Assembly: GCF_007066085.1 (NCBI RefSeq)
Contig: NZ_CP041405.1
Span: 310,001-374,000 of the forward strand
From: Paenibacillus thiaminolyticus
GTDB taxonomy: Bacteria > Bacillota > Bacilli > Paenibacillales > Paenibacillaceae
Direction: 5' to 3'
Length of the DNA: 64,000 nt
Program-made: the position numbers and the translations under genes
Notes under the pieces: model-generated
What the model was told of the DNA's origin: nothing
Seen by the model: the letters and a program-made list of their open reading frames with translations, nothing else
Databases searched by the model: none
Part shown: positions 33,815-43,158 of the stretch, in pieces
Numbering within the stretch: position 1 is the stretch's first letter
Layout: the number at the start of each line of letters is the position of its first letter

Positions 33815-34996
33815 ATGGCCTATTATCGCCGTATGGGAGACATTCCGGGCAAGAGGCATACGATGTTCCGCAAGCCGGACGGCACGCTGTACCGTGAGCA
33901 AGTCATGGGAACGAAGGGCTTTTCCGGCATTCAGTCGATCTTGTATCACCATTATCCGCCGACGGCTGTCGGCAAGGCGGAAGTGTACGCCGCCTTCGAC
34001 ATTGAATTCGAAGAGCAAGGAGCGCTGCGCCACCGTCATCTGCTGACAGGCGACTGTTCGGATACGGGCGATGCCGTTGCAGGCAGACGCTATATGCTGG
34101 GCAACGAGGATTTGCTCATCGCCATTGCGAACGTCGATCGGCCGATGGATTATTTCTACCGGAACGGGGACGGGGACGAGCTGTTGTTCGTGCATGAAGG
34201 GGAGGGCACCGTAGAGACGATGTTCGGTACGCTCCGTTATCGGCCGGGAGATTATATTGTCATCCCGATCGGCACGATCTATCGCGTCATTCCGGAGCCG
34301 GGGCGTACGAAGCTCTTGGCCGTGGAGACGAACAGCTGGATTACGACGCCGAATCGCTACCGCAACGCGCATGGCCAGCTTTTGGAGCATAGCCCTTTCT
34401 GTGAGCGGGATTTCCGCGGTCCGGAGAAGCTGGATACTTATGCCGAGCTCGGCGAGTTCGAGGTAAGAACGAAGTCTAGGGGACATATCCACCTGCATAT
34501 GTTTAATCATCACCCGTTCGATGTCGTAGGCTGGGACGGGTATTTGTATCCGTGGATTTTTAACATAGCCGATTTCGAGCCGATTACGGGCCGCATTCAT
34601 ATGCCGCCGCCGATTCATCAGACCTTCGAGGGGAATAACTTCGTCATCTGCTCCTTCGTTCCCCGGTTATACGATTATCATCCCGAGGGGATTCCGGCCC
34701 CTTATTTCCACAGCAATGTAGATAGCGACGAGGTGCTCTATTATGTCAGGGGCAACTTCATGAGCCGCAAGGGCGTTAAGGAAGGGTCCATCACCTTGCA
34801 TCCGTCGGGCATTCCGCACGGCCCGCATCCCGGCAAGATCGAAGACAGTATCGGCAAAAAAGAAACTACGGAGCTTGCAGTCATGATCGATACGTTCCGG
34901 CCGCTGCGCGTCGTCAAGCAGGCACTGGCGTATGAGGATAGCCAATATATGTACAGCTGGTGTGCCGATTCGCAGGAAGCATCGCGGACTGTGTAA
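33815..34996 (+). CDS. hmgA: Homogentisate 1,2-dioxygenase
   Basis: A 393-residue ring-cleaving enzyme giving 4-maleylacetoacetate. It starts [20 protein letters not shown] and has [20 protein letters not shown] and [44 protein letters not shown], the region holding the His and Glu iron ligands, then [20 protein letters not shown] lies before ATG 33815. Bacillota-type enzymes are shorter than the roughly 430-residue proteobacterial form, so the length is normal. Confidence 0.94.
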   Translation: MAYYRRMGDIPGKRHTMFRKPDGTLYREQVMGTKGFSGIQSILYHHYPPTAVGKAEVYAAFDIEFEEQGALRHRHLLTGDCSDTGDAVAGRRYMLGNEDLLIAIANVDRPMDYFYRNGDGDELLFVHEGEGTVETMFGTLRYRPGDYIVIPIGTIYRVIPEPGRTKLLAVETNSWITTPNRYRNAHGQLLEHSPFCERDFRGPEKLDTYAELGEFEVRTKSRGHIHLHMFNHHPFDVVGWDGYLYPWIFNIADFEPITGRIHMPPPIHQTFEGNNFVICSFVPRLYDYHPEGIPAPYFHSNVDSDEVLYYVRGNFMSRKGVKEGSITLHPSGIPHGPHPGKIEDSIGKKETTELAVMIDTFRPLRVVKQALAYEDSQYMYSWCADSQEASRTV

Positions 34997-35034
34997 AACA
35001 GGTGCAAGATATGCCGATGAAAGGAGCGCATGGC

Positions 35035-35763
35035 ATGAAGCAGCATGGGAAAGTCGTGCATTCCGCCGCCGAGGCGATAGAGGGGATTCAGGACGGAGCC
35101 ACCTTGATAGTGGGCGGATTCGGCCTGTGCGGTATCCCCGAGCTGGCCATTGCGGCGCTGAGAGACAGCGGCGTGAAGAATCTGACCGTCGTCAGCAATA
35201 CTTGCGGCGTGGACGACTGGGGGCTAGGCCTCCTGCTCCCGAACCGCCAGATCAAGAAAATGATCGCCTCGTATGTCGGGGAGAACAAAACGTTCGAGCG
35301 CCAGCTGCTGAGCGGCGAGCTGGAGGTGGAGTTCGTTCCGCAGGGCACGCTGGCTGAGCGCATCCGTGCGGGCGGAGCCGGCATCCCGGCTTTCTACACG
35401 GCGACGGGCGTCGGCACGATGGTGGCGGAAGGCAAGGAGCATAGACAGTTCAACGGCCGCACCTACTTGATGGAAAAGGCGATTGTCGGCGATTATGCGT
35501 TCGTGAAGGCGTGGAAGGGGGATTCATTCGGTAACCTGGTCTACCGGAAGACGGCACGGAACTTCAATCCGCTGGCAGCGGCTGCGGGCAAGATTACGAT
35601 TGCCGAGGTGGAGGAGCTGGTCGAGCCGGGACAATTGGATCCGAATGATATTCATACGCCCGGCATCTATGTGCAGCGGGTGCTCCACGGAACCGGGTAC
35701 GAGAAGCGGATTGAACGGCGCGTCGTGCAGCCGGCGACGCTCGGAACGGGGGGATTCTCATGA
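35035..35763 (+). CDS. scoA: 3-oxoacid CoA-transferase subunit A
   Basis: A 242-residue alpha subunit that, with the next gene, moves CoA from succinyl-CoA to acetoacetate. Family blocks are [62 protein letters not shown] and [37 protein letters not shown] 35035 is eight bases after AAGGAG. It ends in an ATGA overlap with subunit B. Its product handles the acetoacetate released by the FAH enzyme. Confidence 0.95.
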   Translation: MKQHGKVVHSAAEAIEGIQDGATLIVGGFGLCGIPELAIAALRDSGVKNLTVVSNTCGVDDWGLGLLLPNRQIKKMIASYVGENKTFERQLLSGELEVEFVPQGTLAERIRAGGAGIPAFYTATGVGTMVAEGKEHRQFNGRTYLMEKAIVGDYAFVKAWKGDSFGNLVYRKTARNFNPLAAAAGKITIAEVEELVEPGQLDPNDIHTPGIYVQRVLHGTGYEKRIERRVVQPATLGTGGFS

Positions 35764-36419
35764 GTGACGCACGCGAGGCCATCGTCCGGCGGGCCGTGCT
35801 GGAGATTAAGGACGGGATGGCGGTCAATCTCGGCATCGGCATACCGACCCTGATTGCAGGAATCATTCCGCCGGAGTGCAATGTGCTGCTTCATTCCGAG
35901 AACGGCCTCCTGGGCCTCGGTCCATATCCTCAGGAAGGGAGCGAGGATCCGGATCTGATTAACGCGGGTAAGGAGACGGTGACCGTCGTGGAGGGCGCCT
36001 CCTATTTCGACAGCGCCGAATCGTTCGCCATGATCCGGGGCGGACATATCGATCTCGCCATTTTGGGCGGAATGGAAGTATCGGTGCGGGGTGATCTGGC
36101 GAATTGGATGATCCCCGGCAAAATGATCAAGGGCATGGGAGGCGCTATGGACCTGGTGAACGGCGCCCGGCGCATCGTCGTCATTATGGAGCATGTGAAC
36201 AAGCACGGCGAACCCAAGATCAAGCGCGAGTGCAGCTTGCCGTTGACAGGCACCCGAGTGGTCGACCGGTTAATTACCGATTTGGCCGTGTTTGATTTTA
36301 CTGAAGAAGGCATGGTCTTGATCGAGACGCAGCAGGGAGTTGACGTAGAAGAGATTCGGCACAAAACCGAGGCGCCGTTCCGGGTAAGTCCCGCGTTGGC
36401 GTCCCGGGCATCGGAGTAA
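35760..36419 (+). CDS. scoB: 3-oxoacid CoA-transferase subunit B
   Basis: A 219-residue beta subunit. The catalytic glutamate is in [15 protein letters not shown] (SENG motif). Other family blocks are [52 protein letters not shown] and [20 protein letters not shown]. It is coupled to scoA by a four-base overlap. Confidence 0.96.
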   Translation: MSDAREAIVRRAVLEIKDGMAVNLGIGIPTLIAGIIPPECNVLLHSENGLLGLGPYPQEGSEDPDLINAGKETVTVVEGASYFDSAESFAMIRGGHIDLAILGGMEVSVRGDLANWMIPGKMIKGMGGAMDLVNGARRIVVIMEHVNKHGEPKIKRECSLPLTGTRVVDRLITDLAVFDFTEEGMVLIETQQGVDVEEIRHKTEAPFRVSPALASRASE

Positions 36420-36439
36420 AGGAGCAAGGAGGATATTCT

Positions 36440-37558
36440 ATGCAAGTCTCTGTCAAGATTCCGACGAGAAAAGAAATCGAACCATTAGGCGTATACGTCC
36501 CGGGCAAACCGATTGAAGAGGTAAAAAGGGAGTTCGGCCTTACTGACATTATCAAGCTCGCGTCCAATGAAAATCCGTACGGCTGTTCGGAGCTGGCCAC
36601 CCAGGCCGTCGTACGCGGGATGGAGAAATGCGCCCTGTATCCGGAAGGCACCGCCCCGGAATTGGCGGCGAAGCTGTCCGCGCGCCTTGGCGTGGCGCCT
36701 GAGTATTTCATTATCGGCAATGGGTCCGACGAGATCATTCGCTTATTGACGCGGAGCTATATTGCAGCAGGGGACGAAGCCGTTATGGCCGATGTCACGT
36801 TCTCCCGCTACGAGACGAACGTCCTCATCGAGGGCGGCGTTCCGGTAACGGTGCCGCTTATCGACGGCGTTCATGATCTGGCCGGCATGCTGAAGGCGAT
36901 ATCCAGCAGGACGAAGATGATCTTCGTATGCAACCCGAACAATCCGACGGGGACGATCGTGGGACGCAGCGAGCTGCTTGCCTTCATCGAGCAGGTGCCG
37001 CGCCATATTATGCTGGTCATCGACGAGGCTTACTACGAATATGTGTCCGATCCGGACTATTTGCAGACCGTGCCGCTCCTGGCCAGCCATCCGAATCTGG
37101 TCATCCTGCGCACGTTCTCCAAAATCTACGGTCTGGCGGCGCTGCGTGCAGGCTACGGCATGATGCAACCGAGCATCGTGCAAGAGCTGATCAAAGTGAA
37201 GGAGCCGTTCAACTCGAACCGGATGGCGCAAGCCGCGGCAAGCGCCTCATTGGACGATCCGGCGTTCGCCGCCGACTGCGCGCGGCGGAATGAGGCGGCC
37301 AGAACGAATCTGGTCGCGGAACTGAAGCAGCTGGGGCTGTCCTGTTATCCTTCGCATGCCAATTTCCTGATGGTGAAGCTGGACCGCTCCGGAGATGATG
37401 TCTTCCAGTCCTTGCTGGCACAGGGCGTCGTGGTGCGCGCGGGCAGTCTGCTCGGCTATCCGGACACGATCCGCGTATCCATCGGAACGGAGCAGGATAA
37501 CCAGGTGTTCATCGAGGCCCTGCGGACTATTCTAGGACCTGGCGGCCAGTCGGCGTAA
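36440..37558 (+). CDS. HisC-type aminotransferase, probably for tyrosine/aromatic amino acids
   Basis: A 372-residue PLP enzyme of the histidinol-phosphate aminotransferase fold. It has ASNENPYGCSELA, CNPNNPTGTIVG, IDEAYYEYV (PLP-binding Asp and Tyr) and the Schiff-base lysine in RTFSKIYGLAALRAGYG. By motif alone it would be called HisC. Its place between scoB and the thiolase, with hppD in front and no other his gene, points to conversion of tyrosine to 4-hydroxyphenylpyruvate; HisC enzymes of Bacillota are known to accept aromatic amino acids. Confidence 0.87.
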   Translation: MQVSVKIPTRKEIEPLGVYVPGKPIEEVKREFGLTDIIKLASNENPYGCSELATQAVVRGMEKCALYPEGTAPELAAKLSARLGVAPEYFIIGNGSDEIIRLLTRSYIAAGDEAVMADVTFSRYETNVLIEGGVPVTVPLIDGVHDLAGMLKAISSRTKMIFVCNPNNPTGTIVGRSELLAFIEQVPRHIMLVIDEAYYEYVSDPDYLQTVPLLASHPNLVILRTFSKIYGLAALRAGYGMMQPSIVQELIKVKEPFNSNRMAQAAASASLDDPAFAADCARRNEAARTNLVAELKQLGLSCYPSHANFLMVKLDRSGDDVFQSLLAQGVVVRAGSLLGYPDTIRVSIGTEQDNQVFIEALRTILGPGGQSA

Positions 37559-37669
37559 GCGAAGCGGGAAGCATTCTCTTGCCTATCTAGTATCTAGTGC
37601 ATAGGGTCTTTGAATGATCTATTGCACTGCGTCTGTGATAATCTTGCTTAGCGGAATGGGGGTGACGTT

Positions 37670-38848
37670 CTGACGGACGTCGTTATTGCGAGCGCCGTGC
37701 GAACGCCGATCGGCGCGTTCATGGGCGGATTGAGCGAAGTACCGGCTGTCGAGCTGGGAGCGCTGGTCATCGCGGAAGCGCTGCAGCGGGCCGGGCTGCG
37801 CCCGGAAGCGGCGCAAGAGGTGATGATGGGCAATGTGCTGCAGGCGGGCATCGGCCAAGGTCCCGCTCGTCTGGCCGCGATGAAGGCGGGCCTGCCTTGC
37901 GAGGTGCCGGCCGTAACAATCAATAAAATATGCGGGTCGGGGCTGAAAGCGGTCATTATGGCCGCACAGGCCATCAAGGCGGGCGACGCGGATCTTATCG
38001 TCGCCGGCGGCATGGAGAATATGTCGATGGCGCCTTATTTGCTGGCGCAAGGAAGAGCCGGTTATCGGCTGGGGGACGGAGTGGTCGTGGATAGCGTCCT
38101 CAAAGACGGGCTTACCTGCTCGATCTGCGGCATCCATATGGGGCAGACCGCGGAAAATATCGCAGCAAAGTATCAGATTGCGAGGGAAGAACAGGATGCT
38201 TTTGCCTTGATGAGCCAGCAGAAAGCCAGCGAGGCATGGGAGCGCAGCGAGTTCTCCGCCGAGATCGCGCCGGTGGACATACGGACCAGGAAGGGTCTGA
38301 CGAGGATCGAAGCCGATGAGCATCTGCGTCCGGATGTGACGGCCGCTAGCCTGGCGCGTCTCAAGCCTGCCTTCCAGCCGGACGGCACGGTGACGGCCGG
38401 CAATGCCTCCGGGATTAACGACGGGGCGGCGGCGCTTGTCATCTGTTCCGGCCGTACGGCGAAGCAGATGGGGCTGCCGGTGCTTGCGCGCATCCGCGCT
38501 TACGCCTCCACAGGCGTGGATCCGGCCTTGATGGGCATGGGTCCTGTATCGGCCGCGCAAGCGGCGTTGAAGAAGGCCGGAATGTCGATCGCGGATATTG
38601 ACGTGGCGGAATTGAATGAAGCTTTCGCCGCTCAGTCGATCGCCGTCATCCGCGAGCTCGGGATCGATCCGGCGCTTGTCAATGTGAACGGGGGCGCCAT
38701 CGCGCTCGGGCATCCGATTGGCGCCAGCGGTGCGCGCATTCTGGTGACGCTGCTGTATGCAATGAAGCGCAGGCAGGCGTCCACCGGACTTGCGGCCCTG
38801 TGCGTCGGCGGCGGTCACGGCGTCGCCGTCGTCGTCGAGCAAAGGTAA
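37670..38848 (+). CDS. Acetyl-CoA C-acetyltransferase (thiolase), apparently CTG start
   Basis: A 392-residue thiolase splitting acetoacetyl-CoA into two acetyl-CoA. The nucleophile cysteine is in INKICGSGLKAVIMAAQ; others are GGMENMSMAPYL, NVNGGAIALGHPIGASGARI and ALCVGGGHG. The frame is open from 37652 but contains no ATG, GTG or TTG before VRTPIGAF at 37697, which lies inside the conserved N-terminal beta strand. The only sensible start is CTG 37670 (TDVVIASAVRTPIGAF), five bases after GGGGGTGA, giving exactly the normal family length. It is the last gene of the tyrosine operon and completes its acetoacetate branch. Confidence 0.93.
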   Translation: MTDVVIASAVRTPIGAFMGGLSEVPAVELGALVIAEALQRAGLRPEAAQEVMMGNVLQAGIGQGPARLAAMKAGLPCEVPAVTINKICGSGLKAVIMAAQAIKAGDADLIVAGGMENMSMAPYLLAQGRAGYRLGDGVVVDSVLKDGLTCSICGIHMGQTAENIAAKYQIAREEQDAFALMSQQKASEAWERSEFSAEIAPVDIRTRKGLTRIEADEHLRPDVTAASLARLKPAFQPDGTVTAGNASGINDGAAALVICSGRTAKQMGLPVLARIRAYASTGVDPALMGMGPVSAAQAALKKAGMSIADIDVAELNEAFAAQSIAVIRELGIDPALVNVNGGAIALGHPIGASGARILVTLLYAMKRRQASTGLAALCVGGGHGVAVVVEQR

Positions 38849-38864
38849 CATATCAATATAGGTG

Positions 38865-38893
38865 CACCTCCGATTCTCCTTGGGTCGGAGGTG
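38865..38893 (+). terminator. Terminator of the tyrosine operon
   Basis: CACCTCCGA pairs with TCGGAGGTG over an 11-base loop, followed by TTGTCGTTT. Confidence 0.68.
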
Positions 38894-39092
38894 TTGTCGT
38901 TTGAACGTTTGATCGCAAGGCACAGTAGAGAGGCAGCTGCCTTACTGCGTGGAGCGATTTTTTTACACACAGAAAATAATTGAAAACTACAAGAATGACC
39001 TATGAAATAATGAAAATAAATGATAAATTAATATACCGTCCGGAGTGTGCGTATGATGAACATGAACATCAATGGAAAAGAGGAAATGGATA

Positions 39093-40154
39093 GTGGAACT
39101 AGGTATAAGCACGTTTGTCGAGACAACACCTGATGTCAACACGGGAACAACGATAAGTCACGCGGAGCGGCTGCGTGAAGTAGTGGAGGAGATTGTGCTC
39201 GCGGATCAGGTAGGACTGGATGTATATGGGGTAGGTGAGCATCATCGTCATGATTTTGCGGCATCATCTCCTGCGGTTGTATTAGCTGCTGCTGCTTGTA
39301 AAACAACGAAAATTCGGCTGACGAGCGCTGTCATGATTTTGTCGTCTGCTGATCCCGTACGTGTATTTCAAGATTTTGCAACACTTGATGGCCTGTCTAA
39401 CGGACGGGCGGAGATTATGGTCGGCCGAGGCTCCTTTCTCGAATCATTCCCCTTGTTCGGTTACGATCTGGACGATTATGAAGAGCTGTTCGATGAGAAG
39501 CTGGAGCTGCTGCTGCACATTCAGAAGTCGGAAAAAGTCAGTTGGAGCGGGAAGCATCGCCCAGCGATCCAGGATCTGGGCATTTATCCGCGCCCCGTAC
39601 AGGATCCTTTGCCGGTCTGGATTGGAAGTGCAGGAAGTCCGGAATCCGCGATTCGTGCAGGGGCAATGGGCCTTCCATTTGTTCTCGCCATTATCGGAGG
39701 AGTGAAGCCGCTCGACTACGCTTCACAGGTTGAGCTGTACAAGAAAGCGGCTGCCGAAGCTGGTCACGATGTAACCCGTCTGCCGATTGCTTCTCATTCC
39801 CACGGTTTTGTGGCGAAGAATCAAAAGCAAGCAATCGAAACGTTCTTCCCGTCTACATTTGCCAGAACGAACGTGAGAGCCGCTGAAAAAGGGGCGCCTC
39901 CGTACACGAGAGCAGACTACGACGCGGCCTGCAGCTTGGAAGGCGCCCTATATGTTGGCGACCCGGAAACGGTAGCCCAAAAAATTATTCATCTTCGCAA
40001 GCATGTTGGCGTTACCAGATTCATGTTACATATGCCGCACGGTACAATGCCTCATGAAGAGGTCATGGAAGCGATACGGCTATTCGGAACGGAAGTAGCG
40101 CCTCGTGTAAGAGAAGAGGCAGCACGTTGGGAGCAACATCAATTGTTGAGCTAG
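39093..40154 (+). CDS. LLM-class flavin-dependent monooxygenase
   Basis: A 353-residue luciferase-like TIM-barrel oxygenase using reduced FMN. It has LADQVGLDVYGVGEHHRHDFAASSPAVVLAAAA, VFQDFATLDGLSNGRAEIMVGRGSFLESFPLFGYDLDDYEELF and PVWIGSAGSPESAIRAG. The motif set fits the Atu2307/SP_0267-type branch, substrate unknown. GTG 39093 has AGAGGA nine bases upstream; ATG 39072 would add seven residues but has no ribosome site. It stands alone, with AT-rich DNA in front and a small inverted repeat (GCTGCCTGGATGAGGCAGC-like) after its stop. Confidence 0.88.
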   Translation: MELGISTFVETTPDVNTGTTISHAERLREVVEEIVLADQVGLDVYGVGEHHRHDFAASSPAVVLAAAACKTTKIRLTSAVMILSSADPVRVFQDFATLDGLSNGRAEIMVGRGSFLESFPLFGYDLDDYEELFDEKLELLLHIQKSEKVSWSGKHRPAIQDLGIYPRPVQDPLPVWIGSAGSPESAIRAGAMGLPFVLAIIGGVKPLDYASQVELYKKAAAEAGHDVTRLPIASHSHGFVAKNQKQAIETFFPSTFARTNVRAAEKGAPPYTRADYDAACSLEGALYVGDPETVAQKIIHLRKHVGVTRFMLHMPHGTMPHEEVMEAIRLFGTEVAPRVREEAARWEQHQLLS

Positions 40155-40347
40155 ATTCGAATAGACGCTGCCTGGATGAGGCAGCGTCTATTATCGTTTC
40201 TGAACGTTGTTCCCATAACACGACATATATGAAGGTATTGGCAATGTAACATGCCATTGTCATGACAGCAGGAGCAGATGTTGATAACGTTCGAAGAAGC
40301 AAGATATGCTGGCAGCTTTGCCGTTTCCGTTAGTGGTGGAACTATAA

Positions 40348-40704
40348 TTACAAAATCCCGTTAAAATAATCTTTTACGCTCTGCATCACAAGTTTAGCTG
40401 ATTTTTCATCACCGTACTTAATGTTGACGCATTTCTTCCCGAAGGTGCTATCCGGCAATAGGGTCGCCAGATGCGATACGCGTTCCTCATCATGAAAATG
40501 TATGGAATAATGCGCTTTTGCGGCCGAAACAGCTACATATCCATCGTACATTTTCTTACCTGCCCACCACATGGGCATACCATAACTTATTTTGGGCGTA
40601 ATTTGAGGAAACTCAACTCTCATGAAGTCCACAAATTCGCAGACCGCCTTCTTTCCTTTTTCATGCAGGCTGTTTACGTATTCATTTACTGTCGTAAATC
40701 CCAT
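40348..40704 (-). CDS. DUF1801/YdhG-like small protein
   Basis: A 118-residue protein reading TTVNEYVNSLHEKGKKAVCEFVDFMR, then ISYGMPMWWAGKKMYDGYVAVSAAKAHYSIHF and DSTFGKKCVNIKYGDEKSAKLVMQSVKDYF. This is the DUF1801 pattern (YdhG/YobT type); one member is called an iron-frataxin-like chaperone (Fra), but most are uncharacterised. ATG 40704 follows GAGGTG. Base composition is lower in GC than the neighbours, as in the islet up to 41650. Confidence 0.82.
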   Translation of the reverse strand: MGFTTVNEYVNSLHEKGKKAVCEFVDFMRVEFPQITPKISYGMPMWWAGKKMYDGYVAVSAAKAHYSIHFHDEERVSHLATLLPDSTFGKKCVNIKYGDEKSAKLVMQSVKDYFNGIL

Positions 40705-41085
40705 TGATAACACCTCGCAGCATTAGACATAATATACAACAGTTCTAAGGCTGCCATTACAACTACCCCGAAATGCTGTACCGTGAACTATTCCTCACTA
40801 GCTCATTATACACCGGTTGCCAATATAACAATCATATCGCTTCGGGCAAGTGGGCCCGAAGTTATGTTTTCCATGCTATCCAATTTGAACCCTATCAGTA
40901 GAAATATATCAGTATCCCGTGTACTACAAGCCGGATGGAACGTATTCCTTACAACTAACGATCGCGAAGAATGGCCTAGGATCATCACACAGGCCGTCAT
41001 ATTTGGCTGCTTTTAATTGAATTAATCCACCTAAAAACAGTAATTATGTGGAAAAAACTACAAGAATCCATATACTTCACAAGTA
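40705..41085. other. Gene-free AT-rich stretch with one strong stem-loop
   Basis: A perfect hairpin CTTCGGGC/GCCCGAAG (40840-40861) stands alone without a T tract. Open frames on both strands (40783-41016 plus, 40806-41000 minus) have no ribosome site and no family resemblance. It may be eroded sequence flanking the low-GC islet. Confidence 0.35.
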
Positions 41086-41102
41086 AGATAATGGTATTAT
41101 CT
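41086..41102. promoter_or_regulatory. Inverted repeat before the low-GC secreted protein gene
   Basis: AGATAAT-GGT-ATTATCT is a perfect 7-bp inverted repeat 50 bases before ATG 41152, placed like an operator. Confidence 0.4.
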
Positions 41103-41151
41103 AGGTGGGAGTTGGAAGACGGCTCTACTACATATATAAAGGTGAGATACG

Positions 41152-41610
41152 ATGAAGAAGTTTTTCTCAACGCTTTTGGTATTCGCATTAATGTTGGTAT
41201 TCTCAACGAGTGCATTTGCAGCTACGGGGCTTGGTGACACAAAGGACAGTGCAATTGATTTGTATCCGGAAGGCCTACTTGACTTCTATCCAAAAAGCCC
41301 AGTCCACCTGTCTATTGAAAACAGCAAAGATGAAGATTGGTTTAAATGGACAAATAACACGAGAAAAATGAAAGGTATTACAGCTTTATTCATAGGAACA
41401 GAAGATTATGAAAATTTCAGATTTGGCTATATTATTAAGTACAAAAACGGTGATGAATCAGACCTAATGGACGCTCTACGTTTTGGCCAGTATCAAGCGT
41501 TTGAAACCAAAAATATACCAGACGGTGCTACGGTGTACTTTGTGGTCAAAAAAATAAGTGACGGTACAGCACAGTACCAGTTCGGATTCTATATTGATGA
41601 TAACTTTTAA
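41152..41610 (+). CDS. Small secreted protein, unknown function
   Basis: A 152-residue precursor with signal peptide MKKFFSTLLVFALMLVFSTS ending SAFA. The mature part is rich in D, K, Y and F and mostly beta by appearance (PVHLSIENSKDEDWFKWTNNTRK; GATVYFVVKKISDGTAQYQFGFYI). The pattern of a D-x-DW-F-F core with a FxI-type end recalls pre-peptidase C-terminal (PPC) beta-sandwich domains, but this is only a resemblance. AAAGGTGAG precedes ATG. Its codons are clearly AT-richer than those around it, a sign of transfer. Confidence 0.75.
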   Translation: MKKFFSTLLVFALMLVFSTSAFAATGLGDTKDSAIDLYPEGLLDFYPKSPVHLSIENSKDEDWFKWTNNTRKMKGITALFIGTEDYENFRFGYIIKYKNGDESDLMDALRFGQYQAFETKNIPDGATVYFVVKKISDGTAQYQFGFYIDDNF

Positions 41611-41625
41611 GTAGACCATTTTAGG

Positions 41626-41651
41626 GCCGCTGAATAACCAGCGGCTTTTTT
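41626..41651 (+). terminator. Terminator after the low-GC secreted protein
   Basis: GCCGCTG pairs with CAGCGGC over a six-base loop, followed by TTTTTT. Confidence 0.88.
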
Positions 41652-42068
41652 AATGCCGGAATTTTCTTCCTTATGCGGTGCGAGGCAATGGGTATATTCT
41701 GCACCCGGCAAGAACGGAAGCAGCGAAATGAGAAATGGTTCGCTGGTTGAATAACGAACACGCGAAGCTCTCGCTGCCGTTAGCGTACGCCGCTGCCTGC
41801 ATTATGCCAGCTCCAGTCTGATTGAATGGAGTGGCGGCTTCATACTCAAATGGAACGGGTGGATCGGACTCGTCGCCTGGATAAGGATGCTATTGGCTTC
41901 GATCCTATTTTTCAGTTCGGGTGTAGATGCGGCCCGCTCCAAGCCACCGCGCTGAAAGTTATGGGAGGGACAGTTCCAATCGGGGATCGGGTGAGATAAA
42001 ATAGAAGAGTGCAGCGTACACCAACCATCGAACATCGATCGCCACATCGCCAAGAGGAGTGAACAGTT
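41652..42068. other. Spacer without a recognised gene
   Basis: About 415 bases. Open minus-strand frames (41802-42053, 41912-42223) have no ribosome site. A TAAAAT box near 42036 could be the -10 of the nuclease gene. Confidence 0.35.
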
Positions 42069-42953
42069 ATGATGCTACATAATGAGAACCAATCATTGCG
42101 ATGCATGTCTTTTAACATTCGGTATGGTAGCGATAACACGGAAGATGGGGAGCAGAGATGGAGCCGCAGGGCGGATATGGTCGCCAGCATGATCCGCTTC
42201 CACCGCGCAGATACGGTCGGCATGCAGGAAGCGCTTCGTCATCAGATTGCCGATTTGGAACGAATGCTGCATGATTTCGGCTGGGTAGGCAAGGGCAGAG
42301 AGGATGGAGCCGATGCAGGGGAATACTGCGTAGTCTTTTACCGCAAGAGCCGCCTCGAGCCCCTTGAGAACGGAACATTTTGGCTCTCCGAGACGCCGGA
42401 GGTGCCTGGCCGGCTCGGCTGGGACGCCGCCTGCCCGCGCATCGCTACGTGGGTTCGATTTGAGGATAAGCTGACGGGAACGCGGTTCATCCATTTCAAT
42501 ACTCATTTCGATCATGTTGGGACGGTAGCGATGGAGCAGAGCGCGCTCTTGCTGTTGAACCGGATCGAGAAACTGGAAGAACGTTGCCCAGTCATTGTCA
42601 CAGGGGACTTCAACTGCTCCGAATCATCCGTGCCGTACGGCATCCTTACCGGAGCCGGGAATGGCTTCGGCGCGCTGCGGGATGCCCGTTACGCTGCGCA
42701 GCATCCGCACTTCGGGCCGTCGTTCACGTTCCACGGCTTCCAGCTTCAGCGGCTGATCGAATGCCTGTATCGCGACGGCGAATGCTTCAAGGGCGATAAT
42801 GGAGAGGATCTCGATTCGCCGATTGATTATATTTTCGTCAATGAACAGGTACGCGTTCTGCAATACGGGGTTCTGGCGGACCAGCAGAACGGCCGCTTCC
42901 CTTCGGATCATATGCCGGTTGTGGCCGATATCCTGTGGAATGAGCAGCTATAG
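42069..42953 (+). CDS. Endonuclease/exonuclease/phosphatase-family protein
   Basis: A 294-residue cytoplasmic member of the EEP fold. Motifs are CMSFNIRYGSDN (metal-binding Asn), VGMQEALRHQIADLE (catalytic Glu), FIHFNTHFDHVG, VTGDFNCSESSVPYG (Asp and Asn) and DSPIDYIFVNEQ...FPSDHMPVVADI (SDH). No signal peptide is seen. The substrate could be a phosphodiester, an inositol phosphate-like or sphingomyelin-like molecule, or DNA. GAGGAG lies nine bases before ATG 42069. Confidence 0.9.
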   Translation: MMLHNENQSLRCMSFNIRYGSDNTEDGEQRWSRRADMVASMIRFHRADTVGMQEALRHQIADLERMLHDFGWVGKGREDGADAGEYCVVFYRKSRLEPLENGTFWLSETPEVPGRLGWDAACPRIATWVRFEDKLTGTRFIHFNTHFDHVGTVAMEQSALLLLNRIEKLEERCPVIVTGDFNCSESSVPYGILTGAGNGFGALRDARYAAQHPHFGPSFTFHGFQLQRLIECLYRDGECFKGDNGEDLDSPIDYIFVNEQVRVLQYGVLADQQNGRFPSDHMPVVADILWNEQL

Positions 42954-43013
42954 ATTAGGATGAGCAAGTAGATGAGGGCTAGTCCGTTCCCGTTATCGTG
43001 AACGGCCCAAGAG

Positions 43014-43119
43014 CAGTCCCCGGCGCAGTCTCTTGACGTCCGTATGATAGACGCAAGATGAACTCGCATGCTGGATGCAAGGGAATCCGCATAATGGATG
43101 CAGGACGAACCGGGGACTG
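43014..43119. repeat. Widely spaced inverted repeat between convergent genes
   Basis: CAGTCCCCGG (43014-43023) and CCGGGGACTG (43110-43119) are perfect complements separated by 86 bases, and CTTTTTT follows on the plus strand. The loop contains repeated GATGCA words. It could be a terminator with a long loop or a small mobile-like repeat; the arms read like ends of an extragenic element. Confidence 0.55.
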
Positions 43120-43158
43120 TCTTTTTTATGCAGCGGCAGTTATTATCGTGAATGAAGA

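Noticed and set aside
40783..41016. Small plus frame and an opposing minus frame in the AT-rich spacer
   Set aside because: Neither has a ribosome site or recognisable family pattern; possibly eroded sequence.
43014..43119. Insertion sequence remnant
   Set aside because: Arms are only 10 bp, no target duplication and no transposase-like frame between them.
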